Of a stretch of 59,694 bases of DNA, positions 58,270 through 59,694 are shown one piece after another. The first letter of the stretch is position 1. The number at the start of each line of letters is the position of its first letter. The notes under the pieces were generated by a model. The model was given only the letters and a program-made list of their open reading frames with translations, was not told where the DNA came from and searched no databases. Source of the DNA: Micromonospora sp. HK10 (lineage in GTDB: Bacteria > Actinomycetota > Actinomycetes > Mycobacteriales > Micromonosporaceae). A program made the translations under genes and the position numbers. Location of the stretch: positions 1 to 59,694 of the forward strand of contig NZ_KQ058833.1 of NCBI RefSeq assembly GCF_000982955.1, given 5' to 3'.

Positions 58270-58701
58270 TTACGGGGCGCCGGTGAGCGCCCGTGCGGTC
58301 GCCTCACCGGTGACGGTGGCGGTCTTCCTGATTCCGAAGAGCCCGAGCAGGTCGCGGCGGTAGGTGATGCGGACCCGTACCCGGATCCGTTTCTCGCCGT
58401 CGACCACCGGGAAGCTGACGTTGTGCCCGCGGACCCCGCCGGCGGCGGCCAGGTAGTCCTTGACCGCGCCCCGGGCGGCCACCTCGTCGATCTCGGTCGG
58501 ACCGCCCTCGATGGCCCGTCTCCGGTCGATCATCTGCCCGCCGCTGCGGGCCGCCTCGGCGGCCAGGTTGTCCGCCCGTTGCAGGGTGCGCAGCTGACCC
58601 GCGCCGTCGTACGCCAGGCTGATGATCGCCAGCACGCCGGTCAGCGCCACGGCGAGGAAGAGGCTGACCCGGCCGCTCTCCCGCGCCCGCCGCCCGGTCA
58701 C
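58270..58701 (-). CDS. TadG-like pilus assembly protein
   Basis: A 143-aa pseudopilin-like protein with an N-terminal helix (GRVSLFLAVALTGVLAIISL) preceded by the ESG motif typical of TadE/TadG prepilin-like proteins. The rest is a periplasmic beta-rich domain ending RKTATVTGEATA. It overlaps the upstream TadE-like gene by 4 nt (ATGA), so it is coupled. It probably sits in the membrane of the Flp/Tad secretion or adhesion apparatus. Confidence 0.8.
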   Translation of the reverse strand: MTGRRARESGRVSLFLAVALTGVLAIISLAYDGAGQLRTLQRADNLAAEAARSGGQMIDRRRAIEGGPTEIDEVAARGAVKDYLAAAGGVRGHNVSFPVVDGEKRIRVRVRITYRRDLLGLFGIRKTATVTGEATARALTGAP

Positions 58702-59165
58702 CGCCGGCTCCGGTAGGTGTCCAGCGGCGAGGTGAAGGTCGCCGAGACGGTCTTCGTGCCCGGCACGCCGGGCAGCCCCGGGGACTGGAGGTCGCGGAAG
58801 GACACCCGACAGGTCACCGTGACCGTGACGGTCGCCGGCACCCCGGCCGGGCTGCCGTACGCGGCGGCGAAGCTGCTGGTGGAGCCGCCGACCGAGCCGC
58901 GGAAGCGCAGCGCGGGCGCCGTGGTGCAGCCCACCCCGGCCCAGTCGAGCTGGTGGCGGGCCGCGGTGGCGGCGGCGGCGCGGCCGGTGCGGGCGTCCCG
59001 GGCGATCGAGGCGGCCCGCGCGGCGTCGTGCGCCGCGGACTCCACCGCCTGGTCGGCGACCGCGGTCCGCCCGGCCACCCCGGCCAGCACCATCAGCCCG
59101 ATGAAGGCGGGGGCCAGCACCGCCACCTCGATGGAGACGGAGCCCCGCTCCCGGCGCGCTGCCAT
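58698..59165 (-). CDS. TadE-like pilus assembly protein (second)
   Basis: A 155-aa TadE-family protein. The prepilin-like motif ERGSVSIEVAVLAPAFIGLM marks the N-terminal helix, followed by an Ala-rich coiled region (ADQAVESAAHDAARAASIAR) and a beta-rich C-terminus with two cysteines. ATG at 59165 begins 5 nt after the first TadE stop; a GTG at 59186 would overlap it. Confidence 0.85.
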   Translation of the reverse strand: MAARRERGSVSIEVAVLAPAFIGLMVLAGVAGRTAVADQAVESAAHDAARAASIARDARTGRAAAATAARHQLDWAGVGCTTAPALRFRGSVGGSTSSFAAAYGSPAGVPATVTVTVTCRVSFRDLQSPGLPGVPGTKTVSATFTSPLDTYRSRR

Positions 59166-59170
59166 CGGCC

Positions 59171-59602
59171 TCACCCCGCCGTCCACCGTTCGACCGGGCC
59201 GTGCGCGGACTGCCGGACCGGGAAGGAGACGCCCGGGATCACCGACAGGGAACGGCCGGTGACCGTGCAGGTGACGTCGGTGGCGGTGGTGGTGCAGGCC
59301 GGGCCGGGCGACTGCCAGCCGACCAGCCAGTCACCGGCGGCGGAGAGGAAGCCCGCGGCCCGTTGCCGGCCGGCGTCCGGCGGCGCCTCGACCACCCGCT
59401 GCGCGTTGACCCCGGTCTGCGCCGCGTTCAACGCGGTGGACCGGGCGACGAACCAGACGGCGACCTGGATCGAGCCGAAGAGCAGCACCAGGATCAGCGG
59501 CATCACCACCGCCAGCTCGACCGGGTTGGCCCCCCGGTCCGCCCCGCTGCCGGTGAGCCGCCCACTCAGGACGGCGGCGGCCCGCCCCGCCCGGCGCGAC
59601 AA
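59171..59602 (-). CDS. TadE-like pilus assembly protein (first, start uncertain)
   Basis: A protein of at least 143 aa with the TadE motif GANPVELAVVMPLILVLLFG and a following Ala-rich helix (STALNAAQTGVNAQRVVEA). The listed start is a TTG at 59602. The frame stays open to the right window edge with no ATG or GTG, so the true start may lie outside the window. The C-terminal half has a Cys pair (ACTTT, CTVTG). Confidence 0.78.
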   Translation of the reverse strand: MSRRAGRAAAVLSGRLTGSGADRGANPVELAVVMPLILVLLFGSIQVAVWFVARSTALNAAQTGVNAQRVVEAPPDAGRQRAAGFLSAAGDWLVGWQSPGPACTTTATDVTCTVTGRSLSVIPGVSFPVRQSAHGPVERWTAG

Positions 59603-59622
59603 CTCGGCACGTCGCCCAACGC

Positions 59623-59694
59623 CGGGCAGGCCGGCAGTTCGCTCCGGTCCGGGCGGGACGGAGGCGCGCCCTGGTCCGGGCAGGCCGGCGGTTC
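59623..59694. repeat. Direct repeat at the right edge (54-bp period)
   Basis: CGGGCAGGCCGGCAGTTC at 59623-59640 recurs at 59677-59694 with one mismatch. The 54-bp period equals 18 codons, so an in-frame repeat in a gene beyond the edge is possible. Confidence 0.5.

Overview
The window is high-GC actinobacterial chromosome. GC-rich third codon positions, frequent GTG and TTG starts, bldC, a leucine/valine dehydrogenase, DUF397 and DUF5753 genes, a DUF3073 gene and a Tad-type locus all point to a member of the Micromonosporaceae (Micromonospora or a close relative). That assignment rests on gene content and order recalled from known genomes, not on a database search.

Layout. 0.2-4.8 kb: a DedA-type membrane protein and a divergent fatty-acid module (MaoC hydratase, two-domain FabG4-type reductase, thiolase) ordered like mycobacterial htdX-fabG4-fadA2. 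4.9-6.3 kb: an ECF sigma factor and a membrane-anchored partner. 6.3-20.2 kb: purine biosynthesis (purB, purS-purQ-purL, purF, purM), interrupted by a YbjQ protein, a secreted S1 protease, a ComB-like phosphatase, a membrane protein with a long Gly/Tyr-rich cytoplasmic tail and an SCP2-like protein. 20.3-21.6 kb: a compact two-gene peptide natural-product locus (radical SAM/SPASM maturase plus a precursor with an aromatic/Asn-rich core). 21.8-24.9 kb: DUF3073, amino-acid dehydrogenase, a conserved hypothetical and bldC. 24.9-33.4 kb: metabolic and hypothetical genes (F420/PPOX-like oxidoreductase, methyltransferase, small DxDGD-repeat protein, hydroxyacyl-CoA dehydrogenase with enoyl-CoA hydratase, solute-binding lipoprotein, DUF2786, SRPBCC, VOC). 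33.5-39.1 kb: a large secreted subtilase with a perfect LacI-type operator upstream, and an XRE/NB-ARC/TPR regulator. 39.3-43.6 kb: MOSC protein, small membrane proteins, VOC, SMI1/KNR4 and a frameshifted gene.

43.7-44.0 kb: tRNA-Glu, tRNA-Asp and tRNA-Phe in one minus-strand cluster with a terminator. 44.2-50.3 kb: polysaccharide deacetylase lipoprotein, then a carotenoid cluster. In the cluster crtE, crtI, idi and a MerR/B12-binding regulator read leftward, and crtB reads rightward from a shared 65-bp promoter region carrying direct repeats. 50.4-56.3 kb: serine hydrolase, disulfide oxidoreductase, crotonase, DUF397 with a truncated DUF5753 gene, deazaflavin-dependent oxidoreductase and a membrane Rieske protein. 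56.3-56.9 kb: a gene-free region of tandem repeats around a 50-bp palindrome. 56.9-59.7 kb: LysM, TadG-like and two TadE-like genes of a pilus-type locus that runs off the right edge.

The strongest candidates for new biology are the two-gene radical-SAM peptide locus, the MerR/B12 regulator with an altered cofactor pocket beside a repeat-bearing crt promoter, the transmembrane protein with a prion-like tail, and several dispersed-looking palindromes and minisatellites between genes.
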